Assembly (NCBI GenBank): GCA_905339275.1 | Contig: CAJPFK010000004.1 | Location: 372,001 to 436,000, forward strand | Direction: 5' to 3' | DNA length: 64,000 bases | From: Methylophilaceae bacterium | GTDB taxonomy: Bacteria > Pseudomonadota > Gammaproteobacteria > Burkholderiales > Methylophilaceae | Part shown: one piece after another, positions 45,792-54,121 of the stretch | How the letters are laid out: each line of letters starts with the position of its first letter | How positions within the stretch are numbered: position 1 is the first letter of the stretch | Position numbers and translations under genes: made by a program | The notes under the pieces: model-generated | Told to the model about the DNA's origin: nothing | The model's database searches: none | What the model saw: the letters and a program-made list of their open reading frames with translations, nothing else

Positions 45792-46214
45792 GTGGCAAAT
45801 ATTATTGAAACGCTGGAAAAGGAAGAGATTGCCCGTTTAGGCAAGACCATCCCTAACTTCGCGCCAGGCGACACTGTCGTGGTTGGCGTGAACGTGGTTG
45901 AAGGTACCCGCAAGCGTGTGCAGGCTTATGAAGGCGTGGTGATCGCCATTCGTAACCGTGGCCTGAACTCTTCATTCATCGTCCGCAAGATTTCATCCGG
46001 CGAAGGCGTAGAGCGTACATTCCAGACCTACTCCCCATTGATCGCCAGCATCGAAGTGAAGCGCCGCGGTGACGTACGTCGCAGCAAGCTTTACTACCTG
46101 CGTGAGCGTTCCGGTAAATCCGCACGTATCAAGGAAAAGCTGCAAATCCGTGAGAAAGAAGTTCTGGCGCCAGTTGCAGAAGCACCTGCAGCAGACGCTC
46201 CAGCCGCAGAATAA
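45792..46214 (+). CDS. rplS: Ribosomal protein L19
   Basis: Large-subunit protein near the subunit interface. I start at GTG 45792, preceded by AGAAGGAG at 7-nt spacing, giving 140 residues ([16 protein letters not shown]). The core has [49 protein letters not shown] and [18 protein letters not shown]. The tail is extended by an Ala/Pro-rich segment ([15 protein letters not shown]), a milder version of the S16 tail in the same operon. Confidence 0.94.
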   Translation: MANIIETLEKEEIARLGKTIPNFAPGDTVVVGVNVVEGTRKRVQAYEGVVIAIRNRGLNSSFIVRKISSGEGVERTFQTYSPLIASIEVKRRGDVRRSKLYYLRERSGKSARIKEKLQIREKEVLAPVAEAPAADAPAAE

Positions 46215-46230
46215 GCGGTTGATGCTGAGA

Positions 46231-46255
46231 AAGCCCCGGGTTCCGGGGCTTTTTT
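46231..46255 (+). terminator. Terminator of the rpsP-rplS operon
   Basis: AAGCCCCGG pairs with CCGGGGCTT around GTT, followed by a T run. Confidence 0.9.
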
Positions 46256-46274
46256 ATTTGCGCTACCATAGGGC

Positions 46275-46742
46275 ATGACACACACATTTGATGCGATTGT
46301 TCCCGCGCCGTTTGGCGCAGTTGGTATCCGCACGCAGGATGACTTCCTGGTTGCGCTCGAATTGCTGGCCAAACCGCATGCCGAGCAAGTTTCCGGCGAT
46401 CCTTTTGTGCAATACATTGCCAGCCGGATCAGCCAGTATCTCCGTGACCCAACGGCTTCCCTGGATATTCCGATTGCCATTAAAGGCACGCCTTTCCAGA
46501 AACGTGTCTGGAAAGCAATTGCCGCCGTTCCTGCCGGCAAGACCATTACCTACGGCGAGCTGGCGGACCGGGTAGGCTCCGGTCCGCGCGCTGTGGCGAA
46601 TGTCTGCGGCGCCAATCAGGTGCCGCTGGTGATTCCCTGCCACCGCGTCGTCGCGAAGAACGGGCTCGGCGGTTTCATGCAGGGCAAGGAGAATGGGCTG
46701 GCAGTCAAGATCTGGTTGCTGGATCACGAGGCAGGCATATGA
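46275..46742 (+). CDS. ogt: Methylated-DNA-protein-cysteine methyltransferase
   Basis: Suicide repair protein that transfers the methyl of O6-methylguanine to its own Cys122 (VIPCHRVV). The 155-residue chain has FQKRVWKAIAAVPAGKT, YGELADRVGSGPRAVANVCG for DNA contact, and a closing GKENGLAVKIWLLDHE. There is no Ada-type N-terminal regulatory domain. Its stop overlaps the xerD ATG (ATGA). Confidence 0.94.
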   Translation: MTHTFDAIVPAPFGAVGIRTQDDFLVALELLAKPHAEQVSGDPFVQYIASRISQYLRDPTASLDIPIAIKGTPFQKRVWKAIAAVPAGKTITYGELADRVGSGPRAVANVCGANQVPLVIPCHRVVAKNGLGGFMQGKENGLAVKIWLLDHEAGI

Positions 46743-47635
46743 ATGCGGCCGGTCAGGATTTGCTCGACAGCTTCATCGATCATCTATGGCTGGAAGACGG
46801 CCTGTCGAAAAACACCCTGACCAGTTATCGCCTTGATCTCGCCGCGTTCGCCGCGTGGCTGCAAAACAGCGAGAAAAAAGACCTGGTTGACGTGCAGCAG
46901 GCCGATATCCAACAGTATCTCGCTGTCAGGTTCCCTCAAAGCAAACCACGAAGCATCAGTCGCCTGATCGCCAGCCTGCGCCGGTTTTATCGGTATGCCC
47001 TGCGCGAGAACCGGGTTGTGGCAGACCCAACCTTGCAGATCGATTCGCCCAAGTTGCCGCGCTCGCTGCCGAAAAGCCTGAACGAAGAAGAAGTCGAGAG
47101 CCTGCTTGAAGCCCCTGACCTCGGCCAGTCATTGGGGTTGCGCGATCGCGCGATGCTCGAAATCCTCTACGCCTGCGGTTTACGCGTGTCGGAGCTGGTC
47201 GGCCTTAAAGTCACCGAAGTCAGCCTGCAGGAAGGCGTGATCCGCGTTACCGGCAAAGGCAGTAAAACCAGACTGGTGCCGATGGGTGAGGAAGCGGTGG
47301 AATGGGTTGCCCGCTACCTGAAAGAAGGCCGCCCGGAGATTCTGCAAAGGCGGTTGAGCGATAGCCTGTTCGTCACGCAACGCGGTGAAGCCATGACGCG
47401 CCAGGCCTTCTGGTACCTCATCAAGCGTTATGCGCTGCTGGCAGGCATACACAAACCCATGTCGCCGCATACGTTGCGCCATGCATTTGCCACCCACCTG
47501 CTCAATCACGGCGCGGATTTAAGGGTAGTGCAGATGCTGCTCGGGCATGCGGATATTTCCACGACGCAGATTTACACTCATGTGGCGCGGGAGCGGCTGA
47601 AGCAACTGCACACAAAACATCATCCCAGGGGGTAG
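46739..47635 (+). CDS. xerD: Site-specific recombinase XerD
   Basis: Chromosome dimer resolution at dif, with XerC. The 298-residue protein has an N-terminal SAM-like domain (LLDSFIDHLWLEDGLSKNTL) and a catalytic domain with LYACGLRVSELVGLK (Arg), SPHTLRHAFATHLLNHGADL (His-x-x-Arg), LLGHADISTTQIYTHV (His and nucleophile Tyr). The LWLEDGLSKNTL start is XerD-like rather than XerC-like. It overlaps ogt by 4 bp. Confidence 0.93.
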   Translation: MNAAGQDLLDSFIDHLWLEDGLSKNTLTSYRLDLAAFAAWLQNSEKKDLVDVQQADIQQYLAVRFPQSKPRSISRLIASLRRFYRYALRENRVVADPTLQIDSPKLPRSLPKSLNEEEVESLLEAPDLGQSLGLRDRAMLEILYACGLRVSELVGLKVTEVSLQEGVIRVTGKGSKTRLVPMGEEAVEWVARYLKEGRPEILQRRLSDSLFVTQRGEAMTRQAFWYLIKRYALLAGIHKPMSPHTLRHAFATHLLNHGADLRVVQMLLGHADISTTQIYTHVARERLKQLHTKHHPRG

Positions 47636-47680
47636 GTTTTCTGCATTCTTTCAAAATGGAATAAATTGATAATTTTGCAG

Positions 47681-47699
47681 TGAGTGTTGTTGACACTCA
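47681..47699. promoter_or_regulatory. Palindrome before the orphan antitoxin
   Basis: TGAGTGT (47681-47687) and ACACTCA (47693-47699) around TGTTG form a perfect 7-bp dyad 25 bp before the start codon, the expected place for an RHH autorepressor site. Confidence 0.6.
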
Positions 47700-47723
47700 G
47701 AAGAAGTCAGAAGGGAAATTGAA

Positions 47724-47945
47724 ATGAATCAGATTACTGCAAGACTGCCCGATGAACTTGTGGCATCCATTGATTCTGCCGCAGCCCAATTGTACTGTAC
47801 GCGTGCCGAGGTGGTACGCAAGGCGATTGAATATTATCTCGAGAGTTTTGAAGACCTCAGTTTAGCGTTGCAGGTGTTGCACGATCCGGCGGATGCCGTT
47901 CTGGAGTGGGAAGCCCTTAAGCATGATTTACTCAATCAGCAGTAG
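47724..47945 (+). CDS. Ribbon-helix-helix protein, orphan antitoxin
   Basis: A 73-residue protein. The RHH segment is MNQITARLPDELVASIDSAA, then TRAEVVRKAIEYYLESF, and the C-terminal part resembles a toxin-binding tail (VLHDPADAVLEWEALKHDLL). No toxin reading frame follows, unlike the RHH/RelE pair at 25 kb. It may neutralise a toxin encoded elsewhere or be a remnant. AGGG precedes the ATG. Confidence 0.8.
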   Translation: MNQITARLPDELVASIDSAAAQLYCTRAEVVRKAIEYYLESFEDLSLALQVLHDPADAVLEWEALKHDLLNQQ

Positions 47946-48684
47946 AGCATAAAAGTATTTGCAAAGCTTGATGCATTTATCATTTACAGTTGATTGATGC
48001 TATTGAGAAGCTGAAAACGAATCTAATAGACGTAAAGTGTATAAAGAAATTTTTATATTCACCGCATCAGTCAGAAGAACATGGGAGTGTCTGACTCTGT
48101 TGTATCCTCTATGGTTAGACGGTTATACCGAGGGCGTTGGTTGCTGCTGATTTGTCCTGTATCAATCCTCCATGGCCCGATAGAATATAGGCGGTGATTA
48201 ATGGCCCTATACGTGGGGAGGAGCCACGCACGCGACGAAGGCAAGCGCAACGAGCTACAGCTCGCTGCCATCTAGCTTTGCAGCTGTTCAGCAATACGTT
48301 GCAAGCAAAAACACAGATCAAACTGCGATTCTTTATTCGTCTACCAGTTATGAAGCAACTATCATAAAGTTTCAACTAACTTTGAGACTTATCCTAACAA
48401 TGCCTCAAACTGTCAGCAGTTTCAATTCACAATACCTGATAAAATCAATCAAAATAAGCTGAGCTTAATCATGGGAAAGTAAATTATTACGAATGTGGAT
48501 AGTGCCCAGAGTAAAGGTACAACAGCCCTGGATAGAACAACGCGTTTGGAATAGTTGACCGCTCATGCCAAGCCGTGAATCAACTTGAGCGAGATAATGA
48601 ATAACATTCACTTAACAGTTTTACTCTCAGCATTAAAGTGGTACACGACAGTGCTGCCTCAATACTTCATCAAGGTGAACATAC
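47946..48684. other. Unexplained AT-rich interval before the defence island
   Basis: No gene is recognised in this 739-bp stretch. Visible structure: an inverted repeat AGTCAGA/TCTGACT (48069-48075, 48090-48096) and a hairpin with core CGAGCT-AC-AGCTCG (48251-48264, extended stem 48247-48268). Short frames on the minus strand (48071-48375) have no family resemblance. It could be a degraded mobile element or the left junction of the island. Confidence 0.45.
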
Positions 48685-49698
48685 ATGGCGCAAGCTGATA
48701 CCTTGGTCGCCTTGGTAAAAGCAGCCAGCAGCAGCGACCAATCATCTTTCCGGAAGTCGACCGAAGCCTTGATTCAGGAGGAGCGCGGCAAGGGGCACCG
48801 TATCCTGGCCGATCGCCTGGAAAAAGCATTGCGCGCCTCCCCTACCCAAGCAGCCTTGTTCCAATCTCCTACTCCAACGGCCCGCCAGACTCAAACCGGA
48901 GGCGTTGCGCAGAAGGACCTGGTTGCTGAATTGACGCCAGAACGCTCGCTGGACAGTCTGGTACTCGCCGACAGTATTCGCGGGCAATTACGGGAAGTCA
49001 TTGAGGAACAGCATCGCTCCGAGTTGCTGCATGCTCATGGCCTGAGCCCGCGGCACCGTATCCTGTTGGCGGGGCCACCAGGGAATGGCAAAACATCCAT
49101 CGCCGAAGCCTTGGCGTTCGAGTTGATGGTTCCGCTGATCGTTGTGCGTTATGAGTCGTTGATTGGCAGCTACCTGGGCGAGACATCTATCCGCTTGAAA
49201 GCCTTGCTCGACTATGCTCGAACACGGCGCTGCGTGTTGCTCTTCGACGAATTCGAGACATTGGGCAAAGAGCGAGGCGACACTCATGAAACGGGGGAGA
49301 TCAAGCGTGTCGTCAGCTCTTTGCTACTTCAACTCGATGACCTTCCGGATTATGTCGTTGTCGTTGCTGCCAGCAATCACCCAGAGCTTTTGGATAGGGC
49401 CGTTTGGCGTCGCTTCCAGGTTCGGCTGGAACTCCCCCTTCCCACACGCGCACAGTTGACCGCGTTCGTCGCCTCTATCAGCGAACGCAGCAAAGTCAAT
49501 TTTGGCTTGGCCGCTGAGACTGTCGCAAAAAGGCTTTTAGGCCTCAGTTTTTCAGAGGTGGAAGAGTTCTGCCTAGGAGTAGTCCGGAGAGCGGTACTGG
49601 ATCAGAAGGTGGATGACGCCAGAACCATCGTCTCTTCCAGGTTGGAACAATGGAAGAAACGGTTGAAACCTGCCAATCAAGAAGCGTTAGACGAATAA
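48685..49698 (+). CDS. ietA: AAA+ ATPase of an IetAS-type defence pair
   Basis: A 337-residue ATPase. Residues 1-90 form a helical/linker region. The AAA+ core has Walker A GPPGNGKTS (130-138) and Walker B VLLFDEFE (Asp188, Glu189), then VVAASNHPELLDRAVWRRF (sensor 1 and arginine finger) and a C-terminal lid. The partner gene, a subtilisin-like protease, follows after 17 bp. ATPase plus subtilase pairs have been reported as the anti-phage system IetAS, with ATPase and protease activity both required. The assignment rests on this gene pairing and on domain types. Confidence 0.78.
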   Translation: MAQADTLVALVKAASSSDQSSFRKSTEALIQEERGKGHRILADRLEKALRASPTQAALFQSPTPTARQTQTGGVAQKDLVAELTPERSLDSLVLADSIRGQLREVIEEQHRSELLHAHGLSPRHRILLAGPPGNGKTSIAEALAFELMVPLIVVRYESLIGSYLGETSIRLKALLDYARTRRCVLLFDEFETLGKERGDTHETGEIKRVVSSLLLQLDDLPDYVVVVAASNHPELLDRAVWRRFQVRLELPLPTRAQLTAFVASISERSKVNFGLAAETVAKRLLGLSFSEVEEFCLGVVRRAVLDQKVDDARTIVSSRLEQWKKRLKPANQEALDE

Positions 49699-49715
49699 GG
49701 CACAAGGAGGTGGGT

Positions 49716-52346
49716 ATGCCTGATGAGTACTTGCCGTTGCTGGTTTTTCCTGAAAAGCGAGTCCTTCAACCAGAAAAGGGGAACGGTTTTCCACCGAGCA
49801 AACAGAGCTTGCCCGGTCATGGTGCCCAAGTGGCCCGTATCGGCAGGCAGATCGAACATCTGGAGCAAGACTTCGCACGTTACCAGGCAAGCCTGACTGG
49901 TGCACTAGCCGGGCTGGAACCTGAAATGGTTCTAGTCATCGAGATCGTTGGACGTCTTGACGAATTCAGGCAAGCCGTCGAAGCCGCTGGTTTGGAGTGG
50001 TTGGGGGAGACCGAGCTTGACGACCTGGAAGCTGAAGATGATGGCTTCTACGAGCCAGATGCTGCCGGACAACGAATGGTCAAGCCGTTGAGCGGCCGTA
50101 TGTTTTTGGCCATGAGCAATATGGCCGGAATGCAGGAAATTCTCTCGCTTTGGGAGCAATGGAAAGCCAATAAAAGCCTGCCCCACGGAAAAACCAAGTG
50201 GAAAGTCATATTCGAGCAGTTGAACGTGTTGCGACGTTGGGGCATTGAGGAGACATTAGTCGAAACAGGAATGATCGACCTTTGGCAGGATATGCTTGAT
50301 CCCCTCAATCCTGAGGAAAAGGTTAGATTTCAGATTGAGCTTTTCTATCGCAAAAAAGTTGAGAAGCGTCGAAATAATGAAGCGGTAATCCGATCACTCC
50401 TTGAAAGCCTCGGAGGCCAAACGCTTTCGGAGTTCCTTGATATGCCTCAGATTGCATTCCATGCGGTCAAGGCCGAGCTGCCCGCCCACGCCATTCAGTC
50501 GCTGCTCGATGAAGTCGCTACTGTTGGAGCAGACATCGACATCGAACTGTTCAAATTCGCCGGCATCATGTATTTCCGCCCGACTGGTCAAAGTCTGGCG
50601 GCTTCAGAAGAAGGCGAGGGAGAACCAGCCGCGTTTCCCCAAAGTGTCAGCGACCTTCCTCCTGTCGCGGCGCTCCTTGATGGCGTTCCATTGCAATTGC
50701 ATGAAGCGCTGAAAGACCGACTGCTGGTTGATGACACCTTTGGCTTGGAGGCCACTTATCAACCTGGTGAGCGTAAGCATGGCACCGCCATGGCTTCCTT
50801 GATTCTTCATGGGGATCGCAGCAATCCCGAGTCTGAACCGCTACCGCACAAACTGTATTGCATCCCGGTGATGCAACCTGACCATCAGACGCGTGAACAT
50901 GATGAACATATGCCGGATGACGTTTTCTTTGAAGACCGCATCCACATTGCCGTTCGGCGTATGTTCGAAGGCTCTGGCGATGTCCCTCCGCAAGCACCTA
51001 CGGTCAAGGTCATCAACCTTTCCATTGGTGATACAGCACGGGAATTTATCCATACGCCAAGTCCCTGGGCACGGTTGCTCGACTGGCTGGCTTATCGCCA
51101 CCGCGTGCTGTTCTGTGTCAGTGCGGGCAACTACGACGACGAGATTGATATCGGACTCAATCAACAGCAGTTCGCCGCTCTGTCCGATGACGAGAAGATA
51201 AACGCCACCGTCAAAGCGATATCAAATAGCTTGACTTCCCGGCGTCTTCTTTCGCCGGCTGAAGCGTTGAACGCTATTACGGTAGGGGCCGCGCATGCCG
51301 ATGACTCAGGAGATGCTTATCCACAGTTTGGCCAGCGTGTCGATGTGCTGCCTTCGCAAGTACTGTTTAGCCCAGCCACCCGTCTTGGCTTTGGTTTCAG
51401 ACGTTCCATCAAACCAGACATCCTTATGCCCGGAGGGCGGCAACTCTACAACGCCCCTGTGCTAGCTAGATCTACCCAGTACAGTGTCGACAACTCTATC
51501 GTCGGACCAGGTCAAAAGGTCGCACTGGACAGCAGACAGCAAGGCGTTTTGAACAACGAAGCCTTCTGGCGCGGTACCAGCAATGCGACGGCGCTGGCCA
51601 CACGCGGTGCGGTGCGGCTGTACGACATGCTGGACAGGCTACGCAACGAGGAGGGGGAGGATATTCCCGAGACGTTGATGTCGGTGGTGATGAAGGCGCT
51701 ATTGGTGCATGGCGCTAAGCAAGACGACGCAGGCAAGCAACACATCGAACAAGCGTTGAAAGACGCGCGCAACTCTCGTCAGTTCAAGCAAGTTATCACG
51801 CGCTATCTTGGCTATGGCGCTGTAGATATCGAGCGAGTGCTGACATGCACTGCCCAGCGAGCAACCGTTCTGGGCTGCGGAGAAATACGGGAAAACGAGG
51901 TGCATGAATACGCCTTCCCCATCCCTCTCAGTTTTTCTTCCCAAAGGATTTGGCGGCGCTTAGTCGTGACTCTCGCGTGGCTGACACCGATCAATCCAGA
52001 CCACCGCAATCTCCGAGAAGCCAAGCTGACCGTGACTCCCGGAGGTGAAAACTGGGCCAATCAAATTCTGGGCTTAGAACGTCAAGATGGGGAGTGGCGG
52101 CAGGTTGAGCGCAGCACCGTGCAACATGAAGTGTTGGAAGGAAAAAAACAGATACAGGCCTTCGAGGATGGCGAGACTTTGCGAATCCGCGTCACTTGCA
52201 AAAAGGACGCGACTGCACGCCTTGATGCCGTCATCCCCTACGGGCTCGCTGTGACGTTGGAGGCGAAGGAAGACATTCCGATCTATCAGCAAGTCCGCGC
52301 CCGTATCAAGCAGCCGGTGCGTATTGCGCCAGGCATAGGCCGGTGA
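49716..52346 (+). CDS. ietS: Subtilisin-like serine protease of the IetAS-type pair
   Basis: An 876-residue protein. I start at ATG 49716, with AAGGAGG 5 nt upstream; the longer frame to 49650 overlaps ietA. An uncharacterised N-terminal region of about 310 residues precedes an S8 protease domain: Asp322 in ALLDGVP, His355 in RKHGTAMASL, oxyanion region FCVSAGNYDDE, and catalytic Ser622 in FWRGTSNATALA. A beta-rich C-terminal domain follows (about 700-876). There is no signal peptide, so it works in the cytoplasm. Which host or phage protein it cleaves is unknown. Confidence 0.8.
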   Translation: MPDEYLPLLVFPEKRVLQPEKGNGFPPSKQSLPGHGAQVARIGRQIEHLEQDFARYQASLTGALAGLEPEMVLVIEIVGRLDEFRQAVEAAGLEWLGETELDDLEAEDDGFYEPDAAGQRMVKPLSGRMFLAMSNMAGMQEILSLWEQWKANKSLPHGKTKWKVIFEQLNVLRRWGIEETLVETGMIDLWQDMLDPLNPEEKVRFQIELFYRKKVEKRRNNEAVIRSLLESLGGQTLSEFLDMPQIAFHAVKAELPAHAIQSLLDEVATVGADIDIELFKFAGIMYFRPTGQSLAASEEGEGEPAAFPQSVSDLPPVAALLDGVPLQLHEALKDRLLVDDTFGLEATYQPGERKHGTAMASLILHGDRSNPESEPLPHKLYCIPVMQPDHQTREHDEHMPDDVFFEDRIHIAVRRMFEGSGDVPPQAPTVKVINLSIGDTAREFIHTPSPWARLLDWLAYRHRVLFCVSAGNYDDEIDIGLNQQQFAALSDDEKINATVKAISNSLTSRRLLSPAEALNAITVGAAHADDSGDAYPQFGQRVDVLPSQVLFSPATRLGFGFRRSIKPDILMPGGRQLYNAPVLARSTQYSVDNSIVGPGQKVALDSRQQGVLNNEAFWRGTSNATALATRGAVRLYDMLDRLRNEEGEDIPETLMSVVMKALLVHGAKQDDAGKQHIEQALKDARNSRQFKQVITRYLGYGAVDIERVLTCTAQRATVLGCGEIRENEVHEYAFPIPLSFSSQRIWRRLVVTLAWLTPINPDHRNLREAKLTVTPGGENWANQILGLERQDGEWRQVERSTVQHEVLEGKKQIQAFEDGETLRIRVTCKKDATARLDAVIPYGLAVTLEAKEDIPIYQQVRARIKQPVRIAPGIGR

Positions 52347-52387
52347 TCGCATAACGGCATGAAACATATAGAACAAGGCATTTGTGC

Positions 52388-54121
52388 ATGAAACCCATTG
52401 AACAACAATTCTTCAACGACCTCGAAAAAAAGCTCTGGACCGCCGCCGACAAGCTGCGCTCCAACCTCGACGCCGCCGTGTACAAGCACGTCGTGCTCGG
52501 GCTGATCTTCCTCAAATACGTGTCCGATGCCTTCGAGGAGCGCCAGCGCGAATTGCGCGAACAGTTCACTAACCCGGATCACGACTACTACATGGACCCT
52601 CATGAATACGGTGGCGCGGGCACGCAGGAGTACGAAGAGAACATCGTCGCCGAGCTGGAAGTGCGCGACTACTACACCGAGAAGAACGTGTTCTGGGTGC
52701 CCGTGGAAGCCCGCTGGCAAACCCTGCGCGATTGCGCGCAATTGCCGCCCAAAGCGGCGCTGCCGTGGAACAAGCCCGGCAAGGACGAACCCGAGGAAAT
52801 GCGCTCGGTCGGCTGGCTGATCGACAACGCCATGGAAGCCGTCGAGCGCGAGAACGCCCGCCTGAAGAACGTGCTCAACAAGGACTTCGCCCGCGTCCAG
52901 CTCGACTCCAGCAAGCTGGCCGGGTTGATCAGCCACTTCTCGGATACCGACTTCAGCGCCAAGGAATACAGAGGCCAGCTGCTGGACCTGAAATCCAAGG
53001 ACATCCTTGGCCACGTCTACGAATACTTCCTCGGCCAGTTCGCCCTGGCCGAAGGCAAGAAGGGCGGCCAGTACTACACGCCCAAGAGTATCGTCACCCT
53101 GATCGTGGAAATGCTCCAGCCGTTCAAGGGTCGCGTCTACGACCCGGCCATGGGCTCCGGCGGCTTTTTCGTGCAAAGCGAAGAGTTCATCGAACAGCAC
53201 GGCGGCAAGGCCGCCAATGGCAAGAGCGGACAGATCAGCGTCTACGGGCAGGAGAGCAACCCCACCACCTGGCGGCTGGCGGCGATGAACATGGCCATCC
53301 GCGGCATCGACTTCAACTTCGGCACTGGCCCGGCCGACACCCTGCTCAACGACCTGCACCCAGACATGCGCGCCGATTTCGTGATGGCCAATCCGCCCTT
53401 CAACATGAAGGAATGGTGGAACGAAAAACTGGCAACCGACCCGCGCTGGATCGCCGGCACACCGCCGCAGGGCAACGCCAACTTCGCCTGGTTGCAGCAC
53501 ATGCTCTGGCACCTGGCCCCCACCGGCAGCATGGCGCTGCTGCTGGCCAACGGCTCCATGAGTTCCAACACCAACAACGAAGGCGAAATCCGCAAGCGCC
53601 TGGTCGAGGACGACTGCGTGGAGTGTATGGTCGCACTGCCCGGCCAGTTGTTCACCAATACCCAGATACCGGCCTGCATCTGGTTCCTGACCCGCGACAA
53701 ACAGAACGGCTTGGCGCTGGACAAGAAGAAGCGCGACCGGTGCGGTCAGTTTCTGTTCATCGATGCCCGCCAGATAGGCTACATGAAGGATCGTGTACTG
53801 CGTGACTTTAATCCTGAAGACATCCAGAAAATCGCCGACACCTTCCATGCTTGGCAGCAGGGCGAGGGCTATGTGAATGTGCCTGGTTTCTGCTATTCCG
53901 CCTCGCTGGACGAAATACGCAAGCATGAGCATGTGCTGACGCCGGGGCGCTATGTGGGTGCGGCGGAGCAGGAGGAAGACGACGAGCCCTTTGCCGAGAA
54001 GATGCAGCGGCTGACGGCACAACTGGCGGAGCAGTTTGCAGAGAGTGTGAAGCTGGAAGAGGAGATTAAGCAGAATTTGGCAAGGTTAGGGTATGACATG
54101 CCGGTGGAGGCTCGTGAGTGA
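52388..54121 (+). CDS. hsdM: Type I restriction-modification methyltransferase HsdM
   Basis: N6-adenine methyltransferase subunit. The 577-residue protein has an N-terminal helical domain (KPIEQQFFNDLEKKLW), SAM motif I DPAMGSGG (252-259) and catalytic motif NPPF at 335-338 (ANPPFNMKEWW), with GGQYYTPKSIV before them, all HsdM hallmarks. It starts 41 bp after ietS. Its stop overlaps the hsdS start (TGATG). It is GC-rich compared with hsdS and the SIR2 gene. Confidence 0.95.
   Translation: MKPIEQQFFNDLEKKLWTAADKLRSNLDAAVYKHVVLGLIFLKYVSDAFEERQRELREQFTNPDHDYYMDPHEYGGAGTQEYEENIVAELEVRDYYTEKNVFWVPVEARWQTLRDCAQLPPKAALPWNKPGKDEPEEMRSVGWLIDNAMEAVERENARLKNVLNKDFARVQLDSSKLAGLISHFSDTDFSAKEYRGQLLDLKSKDILGHVYEYFLGQFALAEGKKGGQYYTPKSIVTLIVEMLQPFKGRVYDPAMGSGGFFVQSEEFIEQHGGKAANGKSGQISVYGQESNPTTWRLAAMNMAIRGIDFNFGTGPADTLLNDLHPDMRADFVMANPPFNMKEWWNEKLATDPRWIAGTPPQGNANFAWLQHMLWHLAPTGSMALLLANGSMSSNTNNEGEIRKRLVEDDCVECMVALPGQLFTNTQIPACIWFLTRDKQNGLALDKKKRDRCGQFLFIDARQIGYMKDRVLRDFNPEDIQKIADTFHAWQQGEGYVNVPGFCYSASLDEIRKHEHVLTPGRYVGAAEQEEDDEPFAEKMQRLTAQLAEQFAESVKLEEEIKQNLARLGYDMPVEARE

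Noticed and set aside
48071..48375. Short minus-strand frames left of the defence island
   Set aside because: No start context, no recognisable family and a palindrome in the middle; kept only as unexplained DNA.
49650..49715. Longer start for the IetS-type protease
   Set aside because: The extension overlaps the ATPase gene, while a strong AAGGAGG precedes the ATG at 49716.
52286..54022. Long open frame on the minus strand across hsdM
   Set aside because: It mirrors the GC-rich hsdM codons, has no family motifs, and the plus-strand frame carries clear HsdM signatures.
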